Source of the DNA: Micromonospora pallida
Lineage (GTDB): Bacteria > Actinomycetota > Actinomycetes > Mycobacteriales > Micromonosporaceae
Length of the DNA: 64,000 bases
Reading direction: 5' to 3'
Assembly: GCF_900090325.1 (NCBI RefSeq)
Contig: NZ_FMHW01000002.1
Location: 7,560,578 to 7,624,577 of the forward strand
Shown: positions 1 to 9,003 of the stretch, piece by piece
Numbering within the stretch: position 1 is the stretch's first letter
Layout: every line of letters starts with the position of its first letter
Notes under the pieces: model-generated
Seen by the model: only the letters and a program-made list of their open reading frames with translations
Database searches by the model: none
What the model was told of the DNA's origin: nothing
Position numbers and translations under genes: made by a program

Positions 1-403
1 CCGGGCCGTGCTCGCCTTCCTCCTCGAGGCGTACGACGTCGACCAGGCGCCGAACGCCAAGGGCAAGATGGAGGAGCGTACGGTGATGCGCTTCGACCCG
101 CGGCTGTCCCCGGTCAAGGTGGCGGTGCTGCCGCTGTCCCGCAACGAGGCGCTCTCGCCCAAGGCCAAGGCCCTCGCCGCCGACCTGCGTAAGCGCTGGG
201 TGGTCGAGTTCGACGACTCGCAGGCGATCGGCCGCCGCTACCGCCGGCAGGACGAGATCGGCACCCCGTACTGCGTCACCGTCGACTTCGACACCCTCGA
301 CGACAACGCGGTCACCGTACGGGACCGGGACACCATGACCCAGGAGCGCGTCTCCCTCGACCAGGTGGAGCGTTACCTGATCGAGCGCCTCCCCGGCTGC
401 TGA
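1..403 (+). CDS. glyS: Glycyl-tRNA synthetase, C-terminal part (5' end outside window)
   Basis: The reading frame is open from the window edge to a TGA at 401-403, so only about the last 133 residues are present. The fold is the class II anticodon-binding domain typical of the end of bacterial/archaeal-type glycyl-tRNA synthetase: a segment around [17 protein letters not shown], then [20 protein letters not shown], then [10 protein letters not shown] near the end. The enzyme charges tRNA-Gly in the cytoplasm. It belongs to the actinobacterial neighbourhood glyS-dus-ppdK-dgt-dnaG seen across this window, which supports the call. The catalytic core is not visible. Confidence 0.9.
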   Translation, partial: RAVLAFLLEAYDVDQAPNAKGKMEERTVMRFDPRLSPVKVAVLPLSRNEALSPKAKALAADLRKRWVVEFDDSQAIGRRYRRQDEIGTPYCVTVDFDTLDDNAVTVRDRDTMTQERVSLDQVERYLIERLPGC

Positions 404-428
404 GCGACAGCGGCGCTGGATTGTCGGG

Positions 429-487
429 TGGTAGCAGGGGTCCCTTGTTACCGCATTTTGCGGAGCAGGGGTCCCCTGCAGGCACCT
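429..487. repeat. GGGGTCCCC-centred intergenic palindrome, copy 1
   Basis: Two CAGGGGTCCC(C/T)TG blocks separated by about 20 bases, the first followed by TTACCGC. This copy is diverged: both blocks have T at the centre, whereas copies 2-5 pair a T-centred with an A-centred block. It lies between convergent genes (glyS end and the AbiEi-like gene), where a terminator role would fit. Confidence 0.75.
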
Positions 488-537
488 CAGAACAAGCGGC
501 GTCCCGCGACGGGGGCCTCCTGCCCGCCGGGGGAGCG

Positions 538-1491
538 TCAGCGGGCTGGCGACACCACGACTCCGACGCTGACGCCCAGCCCGCGTCGGAAGCGGTAGGC
601 GTCCTCGACGGTCCGCCGCACCTGATCCGCCGCGCCACGGATGTGCGCCGGGGTGAAGTGCAGGACGAGGATGCCGCGCCGACCCAGCTCGTTGTGCCGG
701 CGCAGCGTCCGGGACCAGTCCTCGGGTGAGAAGTGGAACTCCCGCGAGTCCACCTCCAGGGCCACCGCGGCGTCGTCGAGGTATCCGTCCGGCGTGGGTA
801 ACACGCTGCCGTCCGTGGTCCGTAGCTGCGGATTCCAGTGGATCTCCGGCAGCACCCGGCTGGTACCGAGGCACTGTCGCAGCTCTGCCTCCGGTGCCGA
901 CCGCACACCGGCGACGACCTCCGCGAACGCCCGGCGGACCAGCGCGGTGCAGCTCCGCCGGGCCCGTCTGATCTCCTCGTCGAGCGAGGTCAGGTCGGTG
1001 AACTCCCGCTGGATCGCTTCGGTCACGATGGCCCGCACCGGCCGGATCTGGCGCAGGCGGCGGGCCGCGTCCACCACCGCCCGGGCCGGCGAGCAGACCG
1101 GGTAGAGCCGGGTGCGCCGGGCCCGTGCGTCCAGGGCGAGCGCCCGGGTGATCACCACGTGACCGGTCGAGCGGCGGCGCGCTTGGTGCGGCACGACCAG
1201 GTGGACGTCCGACGTACGGGGAGCCTGGCGGAAGCCGTACCAGGTCAGTGCGGCCAGGCCGGTGACCTGGGCGTCCGGTCCCGCGTAGAGCGCCGCGGCG
1301 ATCCGCCGTTGCTCGTCGGTCAACGTGCCGCTGACCAGGGCGTAGGTGGCCGGGAGGACGCGTTGCCAGATGCCCCGTTTGGCCTGGCGGCACATGTGGT
1401 TGTCGTCGAACCCGGCGGCGAGCAGTTGCGCGCGGGTGACGATCTGGTGCTGGAGTTGCGTGGTCTCGTCGAGGGTGCGGCGCTGGTCCAT
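538..1491 (-). CDS. DUF559-type / AbiEi-like hypothetical protein
   Basis: Protein of 317 residues starting at ATG 1491 (MDQRRTLDETTQ). An N-terminal segment (about residues 10-60) resembles the winged-helix of AbiEi-like proteins, with QHQIVTRAQLLAAGFDD and a short wing region. The C-terminal third (from about 215) has the pattern of DUF559/Vsr-like endonuclease folds: PDGYLDDAAVALEVDSREFHFSPEDWSRTLRRHN, then a strand GILVLHFTP. Such orphan proteins are frequent in Micromonosporaceae genomes. Their function is not established, and no toxin partner lies beside it. An upstream GTG at 1668 is in frame but would run the protein into the repeat, so the internal ATG is preferred. Confidence 0.7.
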   Translation of the reverse strand: MDQRRTLDETTQLQHQIVTRAQLLAAGFDDNHMCRQAKRGIWQRVLPATYALVSGTLTDEQRRIAAALYAGPDAQVTGLAALTWYGFRQAPRTSDVHLVVPHQARRRSTGHVVITRALALDARARRTRLYPVCSPARAVVDAARRLRQIRPVRAIVTEAIQREFTDLTSLDEEIRRARRSCTALVRRAFAEVVAGVRSAPEAELRQCLGTSRVLPEIHWNPQLRTTDGSVLPTPDGYLDDAAVALEVDSREFHFSPEDWSRTLRRHNELGRRGILVLHFTPAHIRGAADQVRRTVEDAYRFRRGLGVSVGVVVSPAR

Positions 1492-1642
1492 GCCCGCAGG
1501 TTGCCTGCGTGCCGGGTACTCCGTCCGCCCCACCGGCCCGGGCTGTGGACAACCGGGGCTCCTGTGGATGAGCCCCGCTGCCCAACCGATCTGTGCTATG
1601 GGCGCGGACCCGCTGCGGCGGGTGGTTGCCGGGGCTCCGGGT

Positions 1643-1696
1643 GGTTGCAGGGGTCCCCTGCTACGCAAAAAGCGGTAACAGGGGACCCCTCCTTAC
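1643..1696. repeat. GGGGTCCCC-centred intergenic palindrome, copy 2, in the dus leader
   Basis: GGTTGCAGGGGTCCCCTGC, then ACGCAAAAAGC, then GGTAACAGGGGACCCCT. The two blocks are inverted relative to each other, and each is itself a near-palindrome. The copy ends only about ten bases before the dus start codon, so it must lie in that gene's promoter or 5' leader. Confidence 0.8.
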
Positions 1697-1705
1697 ACTT
1701 GAGCG

Positions 1706-2872
1706 GTGAGTGGAGCAGGGGTGTCGGGTGGCTTGCGGGTGGGGCGGCACGAGGTGTGGCCGCCGGTGGTGCTCGCGCCGATGGCCGGCATCACGAATGT
1801 CGGGTTCCGCCGGCTCTGTCGGGAACAGGGCGGTGGTATCTACGTCTGCGAGATGATCACCACCACGGCCCTGGTCGAGCGCAACCCGAAGACACTGCGC
1901 ATGATCGCCTTCGGGCCCGAGGAGCGACCGCGCAGCCTCCAGCTCTACGGCACCGACCCGGAGACCACCGCCGCGGCCGTCCGGATCGTGGTGGAACGGG
2001 ACCTCGCCGACCACATCGACCTGAACTTCGGCTGCCCGGTGCCGAAGGTCACCCGCCGGGGCGGCGGCGCGGCACTGCCGTGGCGGCGCCGGCTCTTCGC
2101 CCGGCTGGTGAGGGCCGCCGTGGACGCCGCGTCACCCGCCGGAGTGCCGGTCACCGTCAAGATGCGTAAGGGCATCGACGACGACCACCTGACGTACGTC
2201 GAGGCCGGGCTGGCCGCCCAGGACGCCGGGGTCGCCTGGGTGGCCCTGCACGGGCGGACGGCCGCACAGCGCTACTCCGGCACCGCCGACTGGGACGCCA
2301 TCGCCACCCTCAAGCAGGCGCTCGACGTCCCGGTGCTCGGCAACGGCGACATCTGGGAGGCTGAAGACGCGCTGCGGATGGTCGCCCACACCGGGGTCGA
2401 CGGGGTGGTGATCGGGCGCGGCTGCCTCGGCCGGCCCTGGCTCTTCGCCGACCTGCACGCCGCGTTCGACGGCCGGCCGGAGCGGCGGCTGCCCACCCTC
2501 GGCGAGGTGGCGATGACCATGCGCCGCCACGCCGCGCTGCTGGTGGAACAGTTCAGCGCCGGGTCGCGGACGCCGGCCCGGGGCGAGCGGGACGGCTGCA
2601 CCGACTTCCGCAAGCACGTCGCCTGGTACCTGAAGGGCTTCCCGGTCGGCGGGGAGCTGCGCCGCTCGCTCGCCATGATCGACAGCCTCGCGCAGCTCGA
2701 CGACCTGCTCGGCAAGCTCGACCCGGCGGAGCCGTTCCCGCTCGGCGCGCTCGGCCAGCCCCGGGGTCGGACCAACTCGCCGGGCAAGGTGTTCCTGCCC
2801 GACGGTTGGCTGGCCAGCCGGGACGACGACACCGTCCCCGAGGGCGCCGAACTGGCCGACTCCGGCGGCTGA
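1706..2872 (+). CDS. dus: tRNA-dihydrouridine synthase
   Basis: Flavin-dependent enzyme of 388 residues that reduces uridines in tRNA D-loops. Visible family signatures are the FMN-binding APMAGITN (about residues 24-31), QLYGTDPE, DLNFGCPVPKV with the catalytic cysteine near 109, VTVKMRKG, LHGRTAAQRYSG, LGNGDIW and IGRGCLGRPWLF. The length fits the DusB-like group common in actinobacteria. The start is a GTG at 1706. A conserved palindromic repeat lies directly upstream and another copy directly downstream. Confidence 0.93.
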   Translation: MSGAGVSGGLRVGRHEVWPPVVLAPMAGITNVGFRRLCREQGGGIYVCEMITTTALVERNPKTLRMIAFGPEERPRSLQLYGTDPETTAAAVRIVVERDLADHIDLNFGCPVPKVTRRGGGAALPWRRRLFARLVRAAVDAASPAGVPVTVKMRKGIDDDHLTYVEAGLAAQDAGVAWVALHGRTAAQRYSGTADWDAIATLKQALDVPVLGNGDIWEAEDALRMVAHTGVDGVVIGRGCLGRPWLFADLHAAFDGRPERRLPTLGEVAMTMRRHAALLVEQFSAGSRTPARGERDGCTDFRKHVAWYLKGFPVGGELRRSLAMIDSLAQLDDLLGKLDPAEPFPLGALGQPRGRTNSPGKVFLPDGWLASRDDDTVPEGAELADSGG

Positions 2873-2921
2873 CCGGTTCCGGTTCAGTTCGGCGGCGTGG
2901 GGGTGTCGGTGGCCGTCCGGT

Positions 2922-2975
2922 GGTTGCAGGGGTCCCCTCCTCATCACCAGGCGGTAACAGGGGACCCCTGCTACC
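2922..2975. repeat. GGGGTCCCC-centred intergenic palindrome, copy 3
   Basis: GGTTGCAGGGGTCCCCT, spacer CCTCATCACCAGGC, then GGTAACAGGGGACCCCTGC followed by TACC. It separates the convergent ends of dus and the SARP-type regulator, and could form a bidirectional hairpin in RNA. Confidence 0.8.
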
Positions 2976-2980
2976 TCCTG

Positions 2981-5920
2981 CTACCTCCGGGCGGGCACGG
3001 TGTCGGCGGCCAATCGGTCGACGAATGCGCGTACCGCCGCCCGGTCCATGGTCAGCCCGGCCTGGCGGGCCTGGGCGTACGCGGCCGGGGAGAGCGCGGA
3101 GGTGACCGCCGCGATCTCCCGGGGGCTGTCGTACGGGTCCATCAGCTCAGGGGAGTAGCCGACCCGGCCCCCGATGCCCGCCACCGCGCCGAGCAGGACC
3201 GCGCCGTCGGCCGCGCGTCCGGTCATACCGAGCGTGCCGGCGAGCAGGTGCAGGGCGGCCAGCCAGCCGGTGACGTCCGCCAACTCGTCCAGCCCCCGGG
3301 TCGCCACCAGCGCCGCCTCGTACGCGTCGTCGGTCGCCCCGGCGTCGGCCGCCACCTTGGCCCGGAACCAGTGCGAGTTGCTGACCGACCAGCGGTAGCC
3401 GATCCGGGTGCCGATCCGGATCGCCTCGTCCAGGGTCGCCGTGGCGGTGTCCAGGTCGCCCCGGGCCCGGGCCAGGTAGCCGTTGGTGGACAGCGCCTCG
3501 GAGAGCAGCCAGTCCACCCCGGACTCGCGGGCGTGGCGTACCCCGTTCTCCCCGGCGGCCGCCGCAGCCGCGGCCTGGCCCCGCATGGCCAGGTAGTACG
3601 ACTCGTAGATGTAGGCGCGGGCGACCGGCGCGGGGTCGTCGACGGTCCGGGCCAGGTCGAGCGCCGCCCGGTTCGCCGCCCCGCTCTCCTCCAGCCGTCC
3701 GGCGAGGTAGAGCAGGGAGGCCAGGGCGGTCAGGGCCCGGGCCCGGTCGATCGGGGACGCCTCCGGAACCGCGTCGATCGTCTCCCGGAGCCAGCGCACG
3801 CCCTCCCGCAGGTGGCCCCGGTGGTACCAGTACCAGGACAGGTCAGTGGCCAGCCGCATGCCCGCGAGCGGCTGGCCGGCGGCGAGGGCGAACGCCAGGG
3901 CCGCTCGGGTGTTGGCCTGCTCGGCGGCGAGGGTGCGGTACCAGTGTGGCGCTTCGGGTCCGCGTAGCCCTTGGTCGGCGGTGCGGGCCAGGGCCAGGGC
4001 CCAGTCCAGGTGCCGGTGCCGCAGCCGCTGCCGGTCGTCCGGGCCGAGCAGCCGGTCGGCGTACGCGCGGAGGATCTCCAACATCCGGTAGCGGCGCGTG
4101 GTGCTGCCGGCCGGGGTGGTCGCCACCAGCGAACCGGTGATCAGGCCGGTGAGCGGGGTGAGGACGTCTGCGCCCGCGCCGGCCACCGTCTCGGCGGCGT
4201 CCAGGTCGAAGGTGTCGGCGAAGACGCTGAGCCGGGCGAACAGGTCCCGCTGGGCGCCGTCCAGCAGCCGGTAGCTGTTGTCGATGGTCCGTTCCAGGCT
4301 GCGGTGCCGGTCCGGCAGGTCCGACCGGGTGCTGGTGATGGCCAGGGACCGGCCGAGCCGGTCGAGGATCTGGACCGGCGAGAGGACGGTGAGCTGGGCG
4401 GCGGCCAGTTCGACGGCGAGCGGCAGACCGTCCAGTCGGGCACAGATCCGGGTCACGACCTCCCGGTCCGCCGGGCCGCACGACCAGTCCGGGGCGACTG
4501 CGGCGGCCCGGTCGAGGAAGAGTTCCACCGCCGTCGTGTCGACCGGTAGCGGCGGCACCGGGAAGCGGCGCTCGCCGCCCACCTCGAGCGGACGTTGGCT
4601 GGTCGCCAGGACGCGCAGGCCGGGCAGGTCGGTGAGCAGCCGCAGGGTGACGTCGGCGAGCGCCCCGGTCAGGTGTTCGCAGTTGTCCAGCAGCAGCACG
4701 GCCTCGGCGTCACCGACGGCTGCCACCAGGGCGTCCAGGTCGGAGAGGACGGCCAGGCCGAACGCCTGCGCGACGGTCGCCTCCAGCAGGGCGGCGTCGT
4801 GCAGGCCGGCCAGTTCGACCACGTGCACCGGCCGGGTGAGTCGGCGGCACACCTCCCGCGCGAGGCGGGTCTTCCCGCCGCCGCCCGGTCCGGTGAGCGT
4901 GACCAGCCGGTGCGTCTCCAGCAGTCGCCGGACCTCGGCCAGCTCGTGGTCCCGTCCGACGAACCGGTCCAGGGGCAGCACCAGCCGGGACCGGGCCGGC
5001 GGCGCGAGGGCGGCCCGCGCCGTCGGAGCCGGGGCGGTGGGACCGGCGACCGACCCGGTCCCCGCCGACCCGGTCCCCGCCGACCCGGTCCCCGCCGGCG
5101 CGGTGCCGACCGGCACGGCCAACCCGGCCGCCGGCGGTACGGTGCCGACCGGCACGGATGACCCGGCCGCCGACGGTACGGTGAGCAGCTCCGGATCCTG
5201 CCGCAGGATCGCCTGGGCGAGCGTGGCCAGGTCGTCCCCCGGGTCGAGGCCGAACTCGTCGACGAGCAGCCGCCGCGCCTCGTGGTACGTGGCCAGGGCC
5301 TCGCTCTGCCGGCCGTCCCGGTACAGCGCGAGCATCAGGTGCGCGACGCCCCGTTCCCGCAGCGGCTGGTCGGCGACGAGCGCGCGGGCCGCGGCGACGC
5401 CGCCAGTGACGTCCCCGAGGGCGAGCATCGCCTCGACCCGTGCCTCGGCGGCGACCAGGCGCAGCTCCCCGAGGCGGGCGATCTCCGCCTGGGCGAAGGG
5501 CGCGTCGCCTACGTCGAGCAGGGCCGGTCCCCGCCACAGGGCGAGCGCCTCCTCGACGGCCCGGTGGCCGGCCCGGGGGTCCCCGGCGGCCAGAGCCGTG
5601 CGCCCCTCGGCGAGGAGCCGCTCGAACCGGCCCCCGTCGATCAGGTCCGGGGCGGCGACGAGCCGGTAGCCGGCGGGGTGCCGGCACAGGGTCTCGGCCC
5701 CGAGCACCCGGCGCAGCCGGGACACGTAGGTCTGGAGCGCGTTCACCGCGCTCGGTGGCGGCTGGTCACCCCAGACTGCGTCGACGAGGCCCTCCACCGA
5801 GACGATCCGGTTCGCATCCAGCAGCAGCGCGGCCAGCGCCGCCCGTGGCTTGGGGCCACCGATGGCGAGACTCCGCCCGCCCTCGGTGACCTCGGTCGGC
5901 CCCAGGATCCAGAACTCCAC
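2981..5920 (-). CDS. SARP/AfsR-type transcriptional regulator with NB-ARC and TPR-like regions
   Basis: Protein of 979 residues with GTG start at 5920 behind a GAGGGGGAAG ribosome site. The order is a winged-helix OmpR-like DNA-binding domain (1-95: LGPTEVTEGGRSLAIGGPK and VNALQTYVSRLRR), a bacterial transcriptional activation domain (about 95-240), then a low-complexity Ala/Gly/Thr/Pro linker. An ATPase core follows with Walker A GPGGGGKTR (about 343) and Walker B VLLLDNCEHL (about 410), and the C-terminus is long and helical, TPR-like. AfsR-type proteins activate secondary-metabolite or morphological genes. No biosynthetic cluster lies next to this one, so its targets cannot be named. It is divergent from the response regulator at 6134. 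Confidence 0.85.
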   Translation of the reverse strand: MEFWILGPTEVTEGGRSLAIGGPKPRAALAALLLDANRIVSVEGLVDAVWGDQPPPSAVNALQTYVSRLRRVLGAETLCRHPAGYRLVAAPDLIDGGRFERLLAEGRTALAAGDPRAGHRAVEEALALWRGPALLDVGDAPFAQAEIARLGELRLVAAEARVEAMLALGDVTGGVAAARALVADQPLRERGVAHLMLALYRDGRQSEALATYHEARRLLVDEFGLDPGDDLATLAQAILRQDPELLTVPSAAGSSVPVGTVPPAAGLAVPVGTAPAGTGSAGTGSAGTGSVAGPTAPAPTARAALAPPARSRLVLPLDRFVGRDHELAEVRRLLETHRLVTLTGPGGGGKTRLAREVCRRLTRPVHVVELAGLHDAALLEATVAQAFGLAVLSDLDALVAAVGDAEAVLLLDNCEHLTGALADVTLRLLTDLPGLRVLATSQRPLEVGGERRFPVPPLPVDTTAVELFLDRAAAVAPDWSCGPADREVVTRICARLDGLPLAVELAAAQLTVLSPVQILDRLGRSLAITSTRSDLPDRHRSLERTIDNSYRLLDGAQRDLFARLSVFADTFDLDAAETVAGAGADVLTPLTGLITGSLVATTPAGSTTRRYRMLEILRAYADRLLGPDDRQRLRHRHLDWALALARTADQGLRGPEAPHWYRTLAAEQANTRAALAFALAAGQPLAGMRLATDLSWYWYHRGHLREGVRWLRETIDAVPEASPIDRARALTALASLLYLAGRLEESGAANRAALDLARTVDDPAPVARAYIYESYYLAMRGQAAAAAAAGENGVRHARESGVDWLLSEALSTNGYLARARGDLDTATATLDEAIRIGTRIGYRWSVSNSHWFRAKVAADAGATDDAYEAALVATRGLDELADVTGWLAALHLLAGTLGMTGRAADGAVLLGAVAGIGGRVGYSPELMDPYDSPREIAAVTSALSPAAYAQARQAGLTMDRAAVRAFVDRLAADTVPARR

Positions 5921-6133
5921 GCTTCCCCCTCACGGCCACCGGCCGTCCCCGCCGACGGTCCATGTCGCACAGTCGTCGGCTCTAGACCCCGACGCGTCGA
6001 TGCTTCCGGATGGTTGCCAGCGTTCTGCACGCGGATTGCGAGTGGTTTCTGACAGTCTCGCCACCGCACGTCCGGCTTTCCCCCACCCCCGTCCCCGCCG
6101 GACCCGTAACTTCCCGGAGCACGAGGTGGAGAG

Positions 6134-7123
6134 ATGGCCGCAGTGGTGTCGCAGGTGAGCGCGGAGGGACGGGCGCGACCTGCCCGGGACCCAGCTGCGG
6201 ACGTACCGGTGGAGGACCCACGGCGGTCGGTGCGGCGTCGCGTCGTACGAGGGGGACCGGAGGTGGCGCGGCACCTGGCCGTGGTGCCGCTCGGCCCGGA
6301 GCCGACCAGCCCGGCCGGCGGCCCTGGAACCAGCCCGGCCGGGACCAGAACCAGTCCGGGTACCCGGTTGGCCGGCGGTCCGGGAACCGGCCTGGTCGTG
6401 ACCGGAGACCCGGCGGATGTAGCCATCCGGGTGGTGGTGGTCGACGACCATCCGGTCTTCCGGCTCGGGCTGGCGGCCCTGCTCGGCTCGCTGTCCGACC
6501 TGGGGGTGATCGGTGCCGCCGACGACGTCGACGGCGCGCTCGCCCTGGTGGACCGGCACCGGCCGGACGTGGTGGTCATCGACCCGCACCTGGCCGGTGG
6601 GGCCGGCGTGGCGGTCGTCCGGGACATCGTGACCCGGTACCCCGACACCGGGGTGCTGGTGGTCACGATGCTCGACGACGACGAGTCGGTGTTCGCCGCG
6701 CTGCGCGCCGGGGCCCGGGGCTACCTGCTCAAGGGGGCCGCCCCGGCCGAGTTGGAGCGGGCGGTCCGGGCGGTGGCCAATGGTGAGGTGCTGCTCGGCC
6801 CCCGGGTCGCCGCCCGCGCGGTGGGGCGGCTCGCCGGCGGCCGTACGGCCGGTCCGCCGCCCCTGCCCGAGCTGACCGGGCGCGAGCGCGAGGTGCTGGA
6901 CCTGGTCGCCCAGGGGTTGACCAACGTGCTCGCCGCCCGGCGGCTCGGGCTGAGCCCGAAGACGGTTCGCAACCATCTCTCCAATGTGCTGCACAAGCTC
7001 CAGGTCACCGACCGCAGCGAGGCCGTCCGACGGGCCCGGCAGGCCGGGCTCGGTCAGCTCTCCGGTACGCGGGGCGCGGGCACGGCGGCCACCGGCCAGG
7101 GCACCTCGGGAGAGCGGTGGTAG
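6134..7123 (+). CDS. NarL/LuxR-type response regulator with long N-terminal extension
   Basis: ATG start supported by GAGGTGGAG just upstream; 329 residues. Residues 1 to about 95 are a Pro/Gly/Thr/Arg-rich extension with repeats of the TSPAGG type, not normal for the family. A receiver domain follows (VVVVDDHPVFRLG, phosphoacceptor Asp about 150 in VVIDPH, conserved Lys in GYLLKGA). A LuxR-type helix-turn-helix is at the end (LTGREREVLDLVAQGL, SPKTVRNHLSNVLHKL). No sensor kinase gene adjoins it, so it is an orphan here. Its last 70 bases overlap the convergent hexosaminidase gene. If translation started inside, near 6419, a standard-length regulator would result. Confidence 0.82.
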   Translation: MAAVVSQVSAEGRARPARDPAADVPVEDPRRSVRRRVVRGGPEVARHLAVVPLGPEPTSPAGGPGTSPAGTRTSPGTRLAGGPGTGLVVTGDPADVAIRVVVVDDHPVFRLGLAALLGSLSDLGVIGAADDVDGALALVDRHRPDVVVIDPHLAGGAGVAVVRDIVTRYPDTGVLVVTMLDDDESVFAALRAGARGYLLKGAAPAELERAVRAVANGEVLLGPRVAARAVGRLAGGRTAGPPPLPELTGREREVLDLVAQGLTNVLAARRLGLSPKTVRNHLSNVLHKLQVTDRSEAVRRARQAGLGQLSGTRGAGTAATGQGTSGERW

Positions 7124-8691
7124 GTGGTGCCGGTGGTCTCCCAGCGTGGCCCCTGGGCGGCCAGCCGGCGACGGAACCCGGCCCAGTCGTGCCCGGCGCG
7201 CGGTGACCAGCCGAGTTCGGCGACGGCGGGCAGCCGGGGCAGGAGCAGGTACTCGAGGTCCGCGCGCGAGGTGACGAACTCCGTCCACAGTGGCGCACAG
7301 ACGCCGAGCACCGCCTCGGCCGGCACGTCGGCCAGGTAGCCGGCCGGGTCCCAGTCGTACGCCTGGTGCACGTCGATGGTGCCGGCCCAGTCGTGCCCGA
7401 TCGGGCTGTCCGGGGTGTACCGCATGTCCAGGTAGGACCGGTTGGCGGGGGACATCACCAGCCGCGCGCCACGGCGGACCGCGTCGGCGACCATCGGGTC
7501 GTCGGCGGTCGTCCCCCAGTACTGGAGGACGCGGCCCGGGGAGTGCGCCGCCGGGGCGATCTGGTGCCAGCCCAGCACGGTCTTCCCGGTGTCGACGACG
7601 ATCCGCTGCGCCCGGTCGACGAACCGGGCGTACGCGTCGTCCGGCACCTTGAACGCCTCGTCCCCACCGAGGTGCAGGTACGGGCCGGGGGTGAGCGCGG
7701 CGACCTCGCCGAGCACGTCGGCGATGAACGAGTAGGTCAGCTCGCGGTCCGGGTCGAGGTAGCTGAAGCCGACGTCGGTGCCGGTGTACGGCGGGGGCGT
7801 CACCCCGTCCGGCGCGAGCTTCCCGTACGCGGTCAGCGCCGCGTGGGTGTGCCCGGGCAGGTCGATCTCCGGCACCAGGGTGACGTGCCGCTGCGCCGCG
7901 TACTCGACGATCCGCCGGTAGTCGGCCTGGCTGTACCACCCGCCGGGGGCGCCGCCGACCGCCGTGGCGCCGCCGACCTCGGCCAGCCGGGGCCAGGAGT
8001 CGATGGCGATCCGCCAACCCTGGTCGTCGGTGAGGTGCAGGTGCAGATGGTTGAGCTTGTACCGGGCGAGTTGGTCGACGACCCGCAGCACCTCGTCCAC
8101 GCCGAAGAAGTGCCGGGCCACGTCGAGCATTGCGCCCCGGTAGCCGAACCGAGGGTGGTCGGTGATCGTGCCGCCGGGCAGCACCCAGGGTCCGGGCACC
8201 GGGGTCGGGCTCTCCACGGCGGCGGGGAGGAGCTGGCGCAGGGTCTGCACCCCGTGGCCGAGCCCGGCCGGGGTGGAGGCGGTGAGGCGTACCCCGTCGG
8301 GGGTGATGTCGAGCCGGTACCCCTCGGGGCCGAGCCCCGGGTCGGCCAGGGCCAGGGTGATCGCGCCGGCGGTCGGGGCGGCCGGGTCGACGGTGACCGG
8401 CAGCGGATGACCGGTGGCCGGCCGGAGCAGGGCGGCGAGCCGGTCGGCCTCGGCGCGGGCCGCCGGCTCGACGCGGATCACGGTGTCGGCGGTGAGCGGG
8501 AAGTCGGCGTGCGGGTCCGGCCGGACGCTGGCCGGCACCGGCAGCACGTCGCCGAGCGCGACCGTGGCGGCCCGACGGGAGATGCCGGTGACGGAGGTGG
8601 CGGTCACGCCGTCCGCGCTGGCCGGCGTGGCGAGCGGATCCGGGCCGGCGGGGTCGGCTGGCGGGGCGGGGGAGGAGGGGGTGGCGGACAC
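7054..8691 (-). CDS. Family 20 beta-N-acetylhexosaminidase
   Basis: Start chosen at GTG 8691, preceded by CCGGAGGCCTTC, giving 545 residues. An N-terminal GH20b-like domain (about 40-150) precedes the GH20 barrel with HLHLTDDQGWRIAIDSWP and the catalytic Asp-Glu pair in LHLGGDEAF (about 343). The enzyme removes terminal GlcNAc/GalNAc from chitin or glycan fragments by substrate-assisted catalysis. No signal peptide is seen, so it probably acts on imported oligosaccharides in the cytoplasm. A LacI-type operator candidate lies 109 bases upstream. Confidence 0.9.
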   Translation of the reverse strand: MSATPSSPAPPADPAGPDPLATPASADGVTATSVTGISRRAATVALGDVLPVPASVRPDPHADFPLTADTVIRVEPAARAEADRLAALLRPATGHPLPVTVDPAAPTAGAITLALADPGLGPEGYRLDITPDGVRLTASTPAGLGHGVQTLRQLLPAAVESPTPVPGPWVLPGGTITDHPRFGYRGAMLDVARHFFGVDEVLRVVDQLARYKLNHLHLHLTDDQGWRIAIDSWPRLAEVGGATAVGGAPGGWYSQADYRRIVEYAAQRHVTLVPEIDLPGHTHAALTAYGKLAPDGVTPPPYTGTDVGFSYLDPDRELTYSFIADVLGEVAALTPGPYLHLGGDEAFKVPDDAYARFVDRAQRIVVDTGKTVLGWHQIAPAAHSPGRVLQYWGTTADDPMVADAVRRGARLVMSPANRSYLDMRYTPDSPIGHDWAGTIDVHQAYDWDPAGYLADVPAEAVLGVCAPLWTEFVTSRADLEYLLLPRLPAVAELGWSPRAGHDWAGFRRRLAAQGPRWETTGTTYHRSPEVPWPVAAVPAPRVPES

Positions 8692-8799
8692 GAAGGCCTC
8701 CGGTGGGGGTGTAACTGCGACGCTTCTGGCAAAACGCGCATCCGTGTAGTTGGCCCGCCAAGCGTACGAGAGGATGGCTGAGCTGCGTGAACGTGCGCA

Positions 8800-8813
8800 T
8801 GGAAGCGTTCCCA
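8800..8813. promoter_or_regulatory. LacI-family operator candidate upstream of the hexosaminidase gene
   Basis: TGGAAGCGTTCCCA is a 14-base near-palindrome matching 12 of 14 positions of the TGGGAGCGCTCCCA type bound by CebR-like LacI-family repressors. It lies upstream of the GH20 gene, whose product is a sugar hydrolase, so induction by an amino-sugar oligosaccharide is plausible. No lacI-type gene is in the window. Confidence 0.45.
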
Positions 8814-9003
8814 CCAACCGGTACGAACGCGTACAGTCGTGATGACTGTGCCGATTGTCACCAGATGGTCCCGGCCCCCCGTCTGGTCGCTTAGCCTTCG
8901 CCCACCGGTGCTCGTCCGCCCCGGGATTACCAGCAGGTGACCTCGGGGTACATGGGCGGCTGAACCTTCGTTAAGTGTCGACGGCGTGCGCGTGGAGGGT
9001 CTG

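Noticed and set aside
429..487. GGGGTCCCC repeats considered as CRISPR repeats or insertion sequence ends
   Set aside because: They occur singly at distant sites, with no regular spacing, no spacers and no transposase or target duplication.
2981..7123. SARP and LuxR-type regulators as sign of a biosynthetic gene cluster
   Set aside because: No polyketide, peptide synthetase or tailoring genes are present around them; neighbours are housekeeping genes.
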